Assembly: GCF_042678045.1 (NCBI RefSeq)
Contig: NZ_JBHUDI010000011.1
Coordinates: forward strand, 645,770 to 709,769
Reading direction: 5' to 3'
DNA: 64,000 nt
Origin: Natrinema amylolyticus_A
GTDB taxonomy: Archaea > Halobacteriota > Halobacteria > Halobacteriales > Natrialbaceae
Shown here: positions 43,195 through 52,241 of the stretch, in pieces
Numbering within the stretch: position 1 is the stretch's first letter
How the letters are laid out: every line of letters starts with the position of its first letter
Position numbers and translations under genes: made by a program
The notes under the pieces: model-generated
The model's input: the letters and a program-made list of their open reading frames with translations, nothing else
What the model was told of the DNA's origin: nothing
Database searches by the model: none

Positions 43195-43303
43195 GCGGAC
43201 GTCTGAGGGCTGGATCGAGCGATTAGGAGTTACACTGTGACAGTCTTCTCGATTGATTGGAAAAGTTCGACCCTTTTTGACGGAGCGATTATATTCCCAG
43301 ATA

Positions 43304-45172
43304 ATGACCACTGGGGACAGGCCTGATAAGCAACCCGAACCGACAGCGCCCGCCGATCGACGGACGCCATCGGACCGTGGCTGTTCGACGACGCTCGAGG
43401 AGTACGAAACGATATTCCACGCCGTCGAGGACGCCGTCTTTCTCCTCGATGTCGAGCGATCGGCTGACGGCCGCACGTATCGATATCGACGCGTCAATCC
43501 CGCATACGAGACGCTCACTGGGTTGACCGACACGACGATCAGTGGACGGACATCGGCCGAGATGTTCGACGCGGAGACGGCTGCGTCAGCCACCGAGCAC
43601 TACGATGCGTGCGTCGAGCAGGCGGCGACGATCGAGTACGAAACGACGCTGTCGCTTCCGTCGGGCGAGCGAACGCTCGAGACGAAATTGACGCCGACCA
43701 CCGTTGACGAAACGGTCGAGCAGCTCGTCGGGATCGTTCGAGACATCACCGAGCAGAAACGGCGGGAGTGCGAACTCGAACGGAGTCGGGATCTTCTCGA
43801 GAAAGCGGAACGCCTCGCGGCCGTCGGTGGGTGGGAACTGGATCTGCAGTCGGACGACCTCCGATGGACCGACGGGACGCGCGAGATCTTCGAGGTCGAA
43901 GCTGGGTACGACCCGACGTTGTCCGAGGCCATCGAGTTCTATCATCCCGACGACCGGGACCGGATTCGGTCGTTCGTCGAGACGTGTCGGGATGCCGGTG
44001 AGCCGTACGACGTCGTTCTCAGGATCGTCACCGCTGCGGGGAACGAACGATGGGTCCACACCGTCGGTGAACCCGTCGTCGTCGACGGCGAGCCGGTCGT
44101 ACTCCGCGGTGCGGTCCGGGACATCACGGCGCGGAAAGAACGCGAACAGGACCTCCGGCTCTTCCAGAAGGCCGTCGAACAGGCGGGCCACGGCATCGTG
44201 ATCACGGACCGCGAGGGCACGATCGAGTACGTCAACCCGGCCTACGAACGAGACAGCGGGTACACCCGCACGGAGGCCGTCGGACGGAATCCGCGGCTGG
44301 TCAAGTCGGGGAAACACGATCAGGCGTTCTACGAGGAGCTGTGGGAGACGATCAGCTCGGGAGAGATCTGGGAACACGAACTCATCAACCGCCGGAAATC
44401 CGGAGAACTGTACCACGTCGAGCAAACGATCGCGCCGATTACTGACGACGACGAGATCACGCATTTCGTCGCGATCGAGTCCGACGTGACCGAACAGCGC
44501 CTGCGCGGGCAGCGACTCAGCGTGCTCAATCGGATCCTCCGACACAACATCCGAAACGGCATGAACGTCATCCAGGGGAACGCGACGCGACTTCGGAACG
44601 TCTCCGATGCCGACGAGCGGGACGCGGTCCTGACTGCGATCGAAGACCAGGCCGCCGAATTGCTCAAGATCAGTGACAACGCCGCAGCCGTCCGGGACCT
44701 GTTCCAGCGTGACCGTCACCCCGACGTCGCCTGTGACGTCGGCGCGATGCTCTCGCGACTGGCGTCCGACTTCGACGACGACCATCCGGACGCCGACATT
44801 ACGGTGACCGCACCCGAGCACGTCACGGCACAGGCCGACGACCGGTTAGAGACGGCGATCCGAATGGCCGTCGACAACGCTGTCGTCCACAACGACCGAC
44901 CGGAACCCGAGATCACCGTCAGCGCGACGCCCATCGAAGGGGCCAACACGGGCGACTGGGTCGATATCGCCATCGCCGACGACGGACCGGGGATCCCGCC
45001 ACAGGAACGACCGATGGTCGAACGCGACGCCGAGACGCAACTCGTCCACGGGAGCGGCCTCGAGCTGTGGCACATCTACTGGGTCGCGAAGAGTTTCGGC
45101 GGCGAGATGCGGATCACCGACAACGATCCCCGGGGCAGTATCGTCACGCTTCGCGTCCCGGTGGCCACGTAG
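43304..45172 (+). CDS. Multi-PAS sensor histidine kinase
   Basis: 622 residues, without membrane segments, so a cytoplasmic sensor. Three PAS/PAC units are visible: about 28-150 (ending VGIVRDITEQKRR), 165-285 (ending VRDITARKERE) and 290-400 (RDSGYTRTEAVGRNPRLVKS, then ESDVTEQRL). The phosphoacceptor His is in LRHNIRNGMNVIQG (about 413), and the ATP-binding domain covers about 505-622 (MAVDNAVVHND, DDGPGIPPQE, GSGLELWHIYW). No response regulator is adjacent, typical of haloarchaeal orphan kinases. The signal is unknown. Confidence 0.9.
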   Translation: MTTGDRPDKQPEPTAPADRRTPSDRGCSTTLEEYETIFHAVEDAVFLLDVERSADGRTYRYRRVNPAYETLTGLTDTTISGRTSAEMFDAETAASATEHYDACVEQAATIEYETTLSLPSGERTLETKLTPTTVDETVEQLVGIVRDITEQKRRECELERSRDLLEKAERLAAVGGWELDLQSDDLRWTDGTREIFEVEAGYDPTLSEAIEFYHPDDRDRIRSFVETCRDAGEPYDVVLRIVTAAGNERWVHTVGEPVVVDGEPVVLRGAVRDITARKEREQDLRLFQKAVEQAGHGIVITDREGTIEYVNPAYERDSGYTRTEAVGRNPRLVKSGKHDQAFYEELWETISSGEIWEHELINRRKSGELYHVEQTIAPITDDDEITHFVAIESDVTEQRLRGQRLSVLNRILRHNIRNGMNVIQGNATRLRNVSDADERDAVLTAIEDQAAELLKISDNAAAVRDLFQRDRHPDVACDVGAMLSRLASDFDDDHPDADITVTAPEHVTAQADDRLETAIRMAVDNAVVHNDRPEPEITVSATPIEGANTGDWVDIAIADDGPGIPPQERPMVERDAETQLVHGSGLELWHIYWVAKSFGGEMRITDNDPRGSIVTLRVPVAT

Positions 45173-45330
45173 CTCGCTGGGACGGTTCGCGACTGGCCGT
45201 CGATCAGTTGCCGGCTGTCGACGACACTGGCAGGCCGACCGCTCGAGCCGACGAGCCGATAACCGCGATGTCACCTAGTGAGGCTACTGTTCGCAAAGAC
45301 ACACATAGGGGACGCGCCAACGACTCTCGT

Positions 45331-46170
45331 ATGACGACCTCGCCGCTCATTCCGGAAACGGCACGGATCGGCCGGACTGCACTGCGTGTCGGGGACCTCG
45401 CAGAGACGATCGACTTCTATCGGGATGTCGTCGGCCTCTCGGTGGTGACACGGGGCGACACGACGGCCACGCTCGGCGTCGACGGGACGCCGCTGCTCGT
45501 CTTGGAGCACGCGGAGAACGAATCCCCGCGCGGGTGGGCACAGGCTGGATTGTTCCACACCGCGTTCAAGGTTCCCTCGCGCGCCGCGCTGGGGGCCGCA
45601 CTCGAGCGGATTCGCGAGCGCTGGCAGCTCGATGGCGCGTCGGATCACTACGTGAGCGAAGCGCTGTACCTCACCGATCCCGAGGGCAACGGCGTCGAGA
45701 TCTACACGGATCGGCCTCAGGAAGAGTGGCCACGGGCGGCCGACGGCACGGTCGAGATCGGGACCGTCCCGCTCGATCTCGACGACGTCGCCGCCCAGTC
45801 TACCGGGGGCACGACTGCGCCGCCCGGGACGACGGTCGGACACCTCCATCTGGAGGCGACCTCGCTCGAGGCAGCACGCGAGTTCTACGTCGAGACGCTG
45901 GGACTCACCGTGCAGACTGAGAGCCCGTCGGCACTGTTCCTCGCGGCCGGCGACTACCACCACCACCTCGGCGTGAACACGTGGCACGGCCGGTCACAGC
46001 CGGCAGGCGGCCGTGGGGTGGCGTGGTTCGAGTTCCTCGTGACGGACGCGGAGACGCTTTCGGCGGTTCGGCGACGGCTCGAAGACGCCGACATCCCGGT
46101 CAACGAACGCGACGGGGCGATCGAACTGACCGATCCGGACGAAATCGCGATCCGGATCCGTGCCGCGTAA
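45331..46170 (+). CDS. VOC-family protein (glyoxalase/extradiol dioxygenase fold)
   Basis: 279 residues made of two vicinal-oxygen-chelate halves (about 12-125 and 165-279). Metal-ligand candidates: His in LFHTAFKV, Glu in GNGVEIYTD, His in VGHLHLEATS and His in DYHHHLGVNTWHG. This two-half arrangement is like CatE-type catechol 2,3-dioxygenases, but a small-molecule detoxification role is equally possible. The ATG at 45331 is the natural domain start. Confidence 0.87.
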   Translation: MTTSPLIPETARIGRTALRVGDLAETIDFYRDVVGLSVVTRGDTTATLGVDGTPLLVLEHAENESPRGWAQAGLFHTAFKVPSRAALGAALERIRERWQLDGASDHYVSEALYLTDPEGNGVEIYTDRPQEEWPRAADGTVEIGTVPLDLDDVAAQSTGGTTAPPGTTVGHLHLEATSLEAAREFYVETLGLTVQTESPSALFLAAGDYHHHLGVNTWHGRSQPAGGRGVAWFEFLVTDAETLSAVRRRLEDADIPVNERDGAIELTDPDEIAIRIRAA

Positions 46171-46173
46171 TCC

Positions 46174-46881
46174 TCAACGCTCCCCCGGTGGCTGCCCGAC
46201 GCCAGGCGTCGGTTCCTCGAGCGCGTCGATCACCTGTTTGCGGCGGTGGATCGCCCGGTAGCCACGGCGCAACAGGCGATCGAACCCGGATCGGGACACA
46301 CGCGCGCTCACTCGTCCGTCGCGAATCGCGTCGACGACCGCGGTGGGCGTGAGCCGGTCGGCGTCGACGACCGTGTACGCACGTCCGACCTCGAAGGGAT
46401 AGTGGGCATCGCTACCGCCGACCAGTGGCAGGTCCCGGGCGTCGGCGAGCTGTTCGACCAGCGGCCGCGAGCGAGGGTGTTTGCCGTTGACCTCGATCGC
46501 GTCGAACGGGACGTCCGCCAGTTCTCGCACCGTGCTGTTCCGGAAGGGGTGGGCGACGATCGCGGCACAGTTCCGGTCGTGTGCCAGCGCGACCGTCTCC
46601 GCGGGCGAGAGCGCGCCGGGTTTCGTCGCCGCGGGCGGGTCGGGACCGACGACGAGGACGTGGCCACGATCGGTCGTGATCTCGATCCCTGGCAGCGCCA
46701 CGACGTCGCCGGACGGCTCGAGTGGCGTGTAGTAATCGTGGTTGGTCGTCGCGACGCCCGCCAGTCCGCGGCGATCGGCCATCGCAGTGAGTAGGCGGGC
46801 GCCAAGCGGATCGAACCGGTCGCCGAGCGAGCGACGCCCGTGGAAGAATCGCGTGTGCGCGTGCAAATCGACAGTGTACAC
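46174..46881 (-). CDS. PHP-domain metal-dependent phosphoesterase
   Basis: 235 residues from a GTG at 46881 (VYTVDLHAHTRFFHGRRSLG). PHP metal motifs: DLHAHTRF, TTNHDYY, PGIEITTDRGHVLVVG, VAHPFRN and GGSDAHYPFEVG. The trinuclear metal centre is therefore complete. Related proteins hydrolyse histidinol phosphate or nucleotides; here it is a stand-alone PHP protein. It is divergent from the lipid kinase gene (starts 55 bases apart). Confidence 0.85.
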   Translation of the reverse strand: MYTVDLHAHTRFFHGRRSLGDRFDPLGARLLTAMADRRGLAGVATTNHDYYTPLEPSGDVVALPGIEITTDRGHVLVVGPDPPAATKPGALSPAETVALAHDRNCAAIVAHPFRNSTVRELADVPFDAIEVNGKHPRSRPLVEQLADARDLPLVGGSDAHYPFEVGRAYTVVDADRLTPTAVVDAIRDGRVSARVSRSGFDRLLRRGYRAIHRRKQVIDALEEPTPGVGQPPGER

Positions 46882-46935
46882 GGCAGTGCAGACGCCGGCC
46901 AGACCCTTTTGCGCTCGGCCGGCGTGTCCCGCGAT

Positions 46936-47885
46936 ATGCAATCGACGGGGTCTGACGGTCGAACCGACGGCGACCGTGTGCTCGTCCTCAATCCCGTCAG
47001 CGGCGACGGGAACCACGTCGACGACGTGGTCGAACTGGGGACCGAGCACGGATTCGACATTCAGAAGACGACTGAAAGCGGCGACGCGAAGCGGGTCGCT
47101 CGCGAGCGTGCCCCGGACGCCGACGNNNNNNNNNNNNNNNNNNNNNNNNCGGCACGATCAACGAGGTCATCAACGGCGTCGCCGCCGCGGATGCACTCGA
47201 GACGACGACCGCCGCGGTCGTCCCCACCGGGACGGGCAACAACTTCGCGACGAACGTCGGCATTCAGGGGCTCGAACACGCGTTTACCGTGATCGAGGCG
47301 GGGGACCGGCGATCGATCGACATCGGTGTCGCGAACGGTCGAATCTTCGTCAACTCCTGTGTCGGCGGCATCACCGCCGAAGCGAGCAGCGAGACGACTT
47401 CGGAACGAAAGGCGGAACTCGGCGTTCTCGCGTACGTCGCGAACACGCTCGAGACGATCGGCGAGTTCGACTCCCTCCCGCTGCGCGTGAAGACGGCTGC
47501 GGGATCCGACGGGGAGAAGACGCAAGCCTGGGAAGGGAACGCGCTGCTCGTTCTGATCGGAAACTGTCGACGGTTCACCGGTGCGCGCACCGCACAGGCC
47601 GACGTCGAGGACGGCCGCTTCGAGGCGACCATCGTCGCTGACGCGTCACCGACCGATCTGCTCAAGAGCGCAGCCCTCGAGGGACTGCTCGACCGGGATA
47701 GCGAACACATCGTCCGGCGTCGCACGCCATCGCTCACGATCGAGAGCCGCCGCGATTCCATCGCGTACAGCCTCGACGGCGAGATACTCGAGACCGAATG
47801 CCTCCGCCTCGAGACGAACCCGCAGTCGCTTCGACTCGCCGTCGGTGGCGGGTATCAGCCGAACCCCGACGAGCGCCGACTGTAA
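46936..47885 (+). CDS. Diacylglycerol/lipid kinase family protein, interrupted by an assembly gap
   Basis: Phosphorylates a lipid (YegS/DagK family). N-terminal part RVLVLNPVSGDGNHVDDVVE; after the gap GTINEVINGVAAADALETTT, then PTGTGNNFATNVGI and the C-terminal beta domain (NSCVGGITAEASSE, SLDGEILETECLRLET). The Ns fall within the conserved GGDGTxNE loop. The frames before and after the gap differ (24 Ns would not keep the frame), so the true gap length must be 3n+1, for example 25 or 22. The gene is probably intact in the organism; total length about 315 residues. Confidence 0.83.
47126..47149. other. Assembly gap (24 Ns)
   Basis: Twenty-four Ns in the lipid kinase gene. The length does not preserve the reading frame and is therefore an estimate, not a measurement. 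Confidence 0.95.
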
Positions 47886-47955
47886 GCACTCTGTATCGAG
47901 TCGAAACGGTCTCGAAGGCGATACTGGTTTCACGAGTCGACGTAATTGTGCACGT

Positions 47956-48516
47956 ATGAGCACGCCACAGGAGGACAGAGAACACGAGAACGCCGGACAG
48001 GACGTGATCGCCGTCGATGCCGACGACAACGCACTCGAATTGGTCAACCGGCTGGACGCCCACACGGGCGATGGGATTCGCCACCGCGCCTTCACATCGC
48101 TGGTCTTCGACGGCGAAGGCAACATCTTGCTTGCCCAGCGAGCGCCAGAGAAACGCCTCTGGGGAACCTACTGGGACGGCACCGTCGCCTCCCACCCCGT
48201 CGAGGGGCAAAGCCAGAAGGAAGCGACCCGCCAGCGCCTCGAGGAAGAGCTCGGAATCACGCCCGACCAGTACGACGACCTGCGCCTGACCGACCGCTTC
48301 GAGTACAAACGCTACTTCGAAAACGAGGGCGTCGAACACGAGGTCTGTGCCGTGTTGCAGCTGACGCTGACCGACCGCAGCCTCGACCCCGACGAGGCGG
48401 AGGTCGCCGGACTGATGTGGGTTCCTTACGAGCGGCTCCATTCGCATCCGGAGTGGTACCGACAGCTCCGGCTCTGCCCGTGGTTCGAAATCGCCATGCG
48501 CCGGGACGTTCGGTGA
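47956..48516 (+). CDS. idi: Isopentenyl-diphosphate delta-isomerase type I (Nudix fold)
   Basis: Interconverts IPP and DMAPP for archaeal lipid and carotenoid synthesis. 186 residues. Haloarchaeal Idi markers: GIRHRAFTSLVFDGEGNILL, RLWGTYWDGTVASHPVEGQS and the Nudix-like RQRLEEELGI, then ENEGVEHEVCAVLQL and AGLMWVPYERL. The Nudix Glu pattern is partial, as in true isomerases. The ATG at 47956 gives a normal N terminus. Co-oriented with the lipid kinase upstream. Confidence 0.9.
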   Translation: MSTPQEDREHENAGQDVIAVDADDNALELVNRLDAHTGDGIRHRAFTSLVFDGEGNILLAQRAPEKRLWGTYWDGTVASHPVEGQSQKEATRQRLEEELGITPDQYDDLRLTDRFEYKRYFENEGVEHEVCAVLQLTLTDRSLDPDEAEVAGLMWVPYERLHSHPEWYRQLRLCPWFEIAMRRDVR

Positions 48517-48610
48517 GCAGTGACGATCGCGGTACCGGCGGAGCCAAAGCCTGTCTCACGAGTTGATTCCGAGCGTCGATCGGCGGCACGTTGCAATAGT
48601 AAGGATCCTC

Positions 48611-48620
48611 TTTTCTTAAT
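48611..48620 (+). promoter_or_regulatory. TATA region of the halocyanin gene
   Basis: TTTTCTTAAT lies 21-30 bases before the ATG at 48641, matching a leaderless promoter. Confidence 0.5.
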
Positions 48621-48640
48621 CAGCGGGTGACGGTCGACGT

Positions 48641-49153
48641 ATGCAGTCGTTCAACCGACGAATGATGATCAAAGCGGTCGGCTCGAGTGTCGTACTCGGC
48701 GGATTGGGCGCTACCGCGAGCGCACAGGACGATGACGACGACGAAGAGCCGGAGTACGGCGACTGGTTCGACGACGTCGACAATTACGAAGAGACTGAAG
48801 ATCTCACGGACGAAGACGAAGACGAAGACGAAGACGAAGTGACGGTCGACGTCGGAGCCGGCGACGACGGCTATCAGTTCGATCCACCCGCCATCCGCAT
48901 CGCGCAGGACACGACGGTCGTCTGGGAGTGGACCGGTGAGGGTGGCGAGCACAACGTCGTCCACGTCCCCGAAGAGGAAGAAGAGCAGGAGATTCCGAAC
49001 GCAACCGATGCAGACGAACCCGTCTTCGAGACCGAAATCACTGACGAGGAAGGCTTTACTTTCGAGCACCAGTTCGAAGACACCGGGACGTACCTCTACG
49101 TCTGTGAACCCCACCGTCAACAGGGTATGAAGGGCGCGGTCGTCGTCGAGTAG
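48641..49153 (+). CDS. Halocyanin (type I copper protein)
   Basis: 170 residues. The Tat signal (NRRMMIKAVGSSVVLGGLG) ends near ASAQ; without a lipobox it is probably released or loosely bound. A long acidic linker (residues 30-66) precedes the plastocyanin-like domain with copper ligands His104 (GEHNVVH), Cys155, His158 and Met163 (YVCEPHRQQGM). Halocyanins carry electrons between cytochrome bc-type complexes and oxidases; it is the natural donor for the ba3 oxidase at 22-24.8 kb, though not in the same operon. Confidence 0.9.
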   Translation: MQSFNRRMMIKAVGSSVVLGGLGATASAQDDDDDEEPEYGDWFDDVDNYEETEDLTDEDEDEDEDEVTVDVGAGDDGYQFDPPAIRIAQDTTVVWEWTGEGGEHNVVHVPEEEEEQEIPNATDADEPVFETEITDEEGFTFEHQFEDTGTYLYVCEPHRQQGMKGAVVVE

Positions 49154-49301
49154 GGGCTCGAACCGGATCGCTTCGGCGTGTCGATCGTCACGATCGGGAG
49201 CAGGGTGACCCTCCGCAACTATGCCATACGGTAACAAGGCTTATTACAATCCTGTTCGTAACGTTGCGTGAGGACCGACGAAACAGGTCCCGTGTGACGA
49301 A

Positions 49302-49613
49302 ATGAGCTCCTCACCACCGGAAACCGAGACGTACGAAGTCACGCTCTCCAGAGACGAGCAATGGGTTACCCACCACGCCCTCTCGAACCGCCTCGACGAG
49401 GCCCTCGACGCTGACGAACTACCACCCGAGTGGACTCTCGAGGTACTCGAGACGCTCGAGGCCGACGGCGACACGGAGCGGCTCACTGGCCCGCAAGCCG
49501 ACCGGCTCTATGACACGCTCACGACGTACGTCGACTGTGAGGAGACCCCAGAACGGGATATCAGCGACGCAACGACCGTTCTCGATCGACTCGAGGACAT
49601 CCGCAACGCCTAA
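49302..49613 (+). CDS. Small conserved haloarchaeal protein
   Basis: 103 residues, acidic and helical; begins with SSPPETETYEVTLSRDEQWV and contains VTHHALSNRLDEALDA. No cysteines, membrane segments or catalytic motif. Such short proteins with an N-terminal beta strand plus helices are common in haloarchaea and uncharacterised. A TATA-like GCTTATTAC lies about 60 bases upstream. Confidence 0.65.
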   Translation: MSSSPPETETYEVTLSRDEQWVTHHALSNRLDEALDADELPPEWTLEVLETLEADGDTERLTGPQADRLYDTLTTYVDCEETPERDISDATTVLDRLEDIRNA

Positions 49614-49672
49614 CCTGACGGTAACAGGTCTTTTTCGGTCGCCGATTCAACAGCCCGGGAGTCGTCGCTCTC

Positions 49673-49987
49673 TCAGGGCCGGGTCGTCGCCCAGACGGCC
49701 GTAATCGCAAGCAGGAGTGCCGGTGCCAGCGGTAAAATCAGTAACGCGAAGCGGTATCCCTCTGCGCCGGGCGGGACCAGATAGATGGCGACCGGCGCGA
49801 TGATAAACGCGAAGACGATGACGCCGACGAGGAGCCAGCCACGCCAGTCGAACTCCCGGTCGACCGCCGCGGGGTGTGTCGGCTCGAGACTCCCGTCTCC
49901 GCCGGCCGACTGCTCGGTCCCCTCGTCGCCGTCCGCGTCGAACGCCGCGGGATCGTGGACGTAGCCGCCGTCGTCGCTCGAGGTCAC
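49673..49987 (-). CDS. Small membrane protein
   Basis: 104 residues from a GTG at 49987 (VTSSDDGGYVHDPAAFDADG). The N-terminal half is acidic and soluble; two membrane helices fill the C-terminal half (WLLVGVIVFAFIIAPVAIYL and ALLILPLAPALLLAITAVW). Function not recognised. Convergent with the small protein gene at 49302. Confidence 0.65.
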   Translation of the reverse strand: MTSSDDGGYVHDPAAFDADGDEGTEQSAGGDGSLEPTHPAAVDREFDWRGWLLVGVIVFAFIIAPVAIYLVPPGAEGYRFALLILPLAPALLLAITAVWATTRP

Positions 49988-50123
49988 TATCGAACGTATT
50001 GAGCGCGTCGTAAAAGCCCTCACGGTTCGGCAATCGACTGCGACCGGTCCACGACGGCGCTCAGCGAAGCGATGCAACGAGAACCGGGCCGGCGTTCGAA
50101 CGGGAGCGATCCCGCACCGTCAG

Positions 50124-51149
50124 TTACAGTTCGCTATCGGGTCGGACGACCACTTTCCCGAACCCTTCCCGGTTTTCGATGATCTCGTGAGCGCGTGCGG
50201 TCTCGCTCATCGGGAGGACCTCGCGGATCGCGGGCTCGAAGGTCCCGTCCCAGACGAGTTCCAGGGCCTCCTCTGCCTGTTCGGGGGTGGCCATCGTCGA
50301 GCCGATGATCTCGAGTTGGTTCCAGAAGATCCGTGGGATGTCCGTCTCGGGATTGCCACCGCCGGTGCCGCCGCAGGTGACGAGTCGGCCGCCCTTGGTC
50401 AGACTCTTCAGCGAGTCCCGCCAGGTGGGCGCGCCGACGTGTTCGACGACGACGTCGACGCCGCGGCCGCCGGTCTCCGAGCGGACCCAGTCCGCGAAGT
50501 TCTCCTCTTCGTAGTTACAGACGTGGTCTGCGCCGTGTTCCTCGGCGTACTGAAGCTTCTCCTCGGTGCTGCCGGTCGCGTACACTTCCGCACCCGCGTA
50601 GTCGGCGATTTGGAGGGCGGCGTGGCCGACCCCGCCGCTTGCGCCCAGGACGAGTACCGATTCGCCGGCCTCGAGGTCGGCACGGTCGATGAGCATCCGC
50701 CAGGCGGTCTGGAAGACCAGCGAGGCCGAGCCGGCAACCTCCCAGTCGACGTGCTCGGGGACGGGAATCAGATTGTCCTCAGGGATCGCGGCGTACTCGG
50801 AGTGGACGCCGGTGACGTGCTCGCCGATGATGTGGAACCGTGGGTCGAGCGTCGGGTCGTCCTTCCGGAGATCGCCGACACCGGCCGAGAGTGCGACGTG
50901 ATCGCCTTCCTCGAACCGGGTGACGTCCTCGCCGACTTCCTCGACGACGCCGGCCCCGTCACTGCCCGGAATGTGTGGCATCTCGAGGTCGATCCCCGGC
51001 ATCCCACGGCGCGTCCAGATGTCCAGATGGTTGAGCGCGGCCGCCTTGATGTCGACCAGTACCTCGTCTCGGTCGATCTCCGGGTCGGGGTAGTCGCCGT
51101 ACTCGATGACATCTCTGTCGCCGTGTTCCGCGAATTGAACTGCCTTCAT
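50124..51149 (-). CDS. Zinc-binding dehydrogenase / quinone-reductase-like MDR protein
   Basis: 341-residue medium-chain dehydrogenase/reductase. GroES-like N domain (ALNHLDIWTRRGMPG, HIPGSDGAGVVEEVGEDVTRF) and Rossmann domain with GASGGVGHAALQIA. The catalytic zinc ligands Cys and His-Glu are replaced (HLDIWTRRG, SDGAG), so it is closer to the zinc-less NADPH:quinone oxidoreductases than to alcohol dehydrogenase. Substrate unknown. The ATG at 51149 is preceded by a palindrome at 51151-51168 between TATA and start. Confidence 0.88.
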   Translation of the reverse strand: MKAVQFAEHGDRDVIEYGDYPDPEIDRDEVLVDIKAAALNHLDIWTRRGMPGIDLEMPHIPGSDGAGVVEEVGEDVTRFEEGDHVALSAGVGDLRKDDPTLDPRFHIIGEHVTGVHSEYAAIPEDNLIPVPEHVDWEVAGSASLVFQTAWRMLIDRADLEAGESVLVLGASGGVGHAALQIADYAGAEVYATGSTEEKLQYAEEHGADHVCNYEEENFADWVRSETGGRGVDVVVEHVGAPTWRDSLKSLTKGGRLVTCGGTGGGNPETDIPRIFWNQLEIIGSTMATPEQAEEALELVWDGTFEPAIREVLPMSETARAHEIIENREGFGKVVVRPDSEL

Positions 51150-51150
51150 C

Positions 51151-51168
51151 TATCCGTGCCAACGGATA
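51151..51168 (-). promoter_or_regulatory. Palindromic operator at the MDR dehydrogenase start
   Basis: TATCCGT-GCCA-ACGGATA: perfect 7-bp arms (51151-51157 and 51162-51168). It lies directly before the ATG and just after the TATA-like TGTTATCACG (51173-51182, minus strand), a place where a bound repressor would block transcription. Confidence 0.55.
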
Positions 51169-51227
51169 CCCACGTGATAACATTTGGGTTGCCAGCAGTG
51201 CCCATCATCTGGATGTTAGTTCGCGTC

Positions 51228-51242
51228 GTAATATGCTATTAC
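51228..51242. promoter_or_regulatory. Palindrome GTAATA-TGC-TATTAC
   Basis: Perfect 6-bp arms, 3-base centre, just before an AT-rich tract CTATTATAAT (51250-51259) that could be the promoter of the ABC ATPase gene at 51335. Confidence 0.4.
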
Positions 51243-51334
51243 TCGATACACTATTATAATCCGTCGGGCCATCGACGCGAGACGATGTCGAGAGCGCCAT
51301 CGGGGGTCCGGTGGAGTGACCGGAGATCGTCGCT

Positions 51335-52111
51335 GTGACCGACCCGATCGCGACCGCCACCGATGTCCACACAGCTGTCGGCGAGGAGCGCGTCCTCGAG
51401 GGCGTCGACCTCACGGTCGAGGCGAACGAACTTCTCGTTCTGATGGGGTCAAACGGGGGCGGCAAGTCGGTGTTGCTCGCCTGTCTCGCCGGCAGCCACA
51501 CGCCGTCGGCGGGCAGCGTCGACGTCTTCGGCGAGCCGGCGACGACCCGCACGGAGACGACGAGCGTTCTCCCGGCGGATGGCCTCGCCATCGAGAAACT
51601 CACCGGTCGTGAAAACGTCGACTTCTACCGCCGGCTCCATCCACAGTTTGCAGACGACTGGCGCACACACGTCGCCCGGCTCGGACTGGCCGACGACCTC
51701 GGGAGACCCGTCGCGGACTACTCCACTGGGATGGTGCGGAAACTCGAACTGGCTATCGCAGCCAGTATCGACGTGTCGCTGTACCTGTTCGACGAGCCCA
51801 CTGCGTCGCTGGACCAGCGGACGATCCCGGTGGCCCACGAGCTGTTCCGCGCGAAACGCAACGCCGGCACGGCGCTCGTCGTCGCCACCCATCGGCCGAT
51901 AAACGTCGGCATCGCCGACCGAATCGCGTTTCTCATGGACGGCCGGATCGCTGTGACCGGTACCCCCGAGGAACTGCGGTCGTCGGTGCCGCCCGTCCTC
52001 GAGACGGACGCCGCGAACGCGAGTGCGCTCACACCGGTCGTCGACGGTGCCCCGTTCGGGGTCGGCGGAACCGTCCGTGCGTTCGTGCCTCCGAGTACGC
52101 GGCCGACGTGA
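51335..52111 (+). CDS. ABC transporter ATP-binding protein without a permease partner
   Basis: 258 residues from a GTG at 51335. Walker A GSNGGGKS, signature YSTGMVRKLELA (the ABC-2-type variant of LSGGQ), Walker B LYLFDEPTASLD, and H-loop VVATHRP are present. Such ATPases normally form a pair with an ABC-2 membrane protein; none is encoded nearby. Only a short ORF follows (52108-52241), with a frameshift. It overlaps that ORF by ATGA-like coupling (GTGA). The exported substrate is unknown. Confidence 0.85.
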   Translation: MTDPIATATDVHTAVGEERVLEGVDLTVEANELLVLMGSNGGGKSVLLACLAGSHTPSAGSVDVFGEPATTRTETTSVLPADGLAIEKLTGRENVDFYRRLHPQFADDWRTHVARLGLADDLGRPVADYSTGMVRKLELAIAASIDVSLYLFDEPTASLDQRTIPVAHELFRAKRNAGTALVVATHRPINVGIADRIAFLMDGRIAVTGTPEELRSSVPPVLETDAANASALTPVVDGAPFGVGGTVRAFVPPSTRPT

Positions 52112-52241
52112 CGGACGACGCGGATGTGGTCCGCGACGAACTCGCGGACACGACAGGGATCGATCGGGACGAACTCGCGATCTTGGCCCGACGTACTCCG
52201 ACCTCTGTCGGTACTACACGAGCAGCGTCTCGCAGCCCTGA
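52108..52241 (+). pseudogene. Short ORF after the ABC ATPase, with probable frameshift
   Basis: GTG at 52108 overlaps the ATPase stop. VTDDADVVRDELADTTGIDR continues to DELAILARR in one frame; one base less or more (a missing G in CGTACTCC near 52192-52196) would continue as YSDLCRYYTSSVSQP to the TGA at 52239-52241. The continuation has protein-like composition; the alternative unshifted frame reads into palindromic element E. The predicted intact protein would have about 44 residues. The TGA is the first codon of element E. Confidence 0.5.

Noticed and set aside
48516..48565. Possible seventh copy of the palindromic family after idi (TGA...TCA ends)
   Set aside because: It lacks ACGG at both ends and is much shorter than 84 bp.
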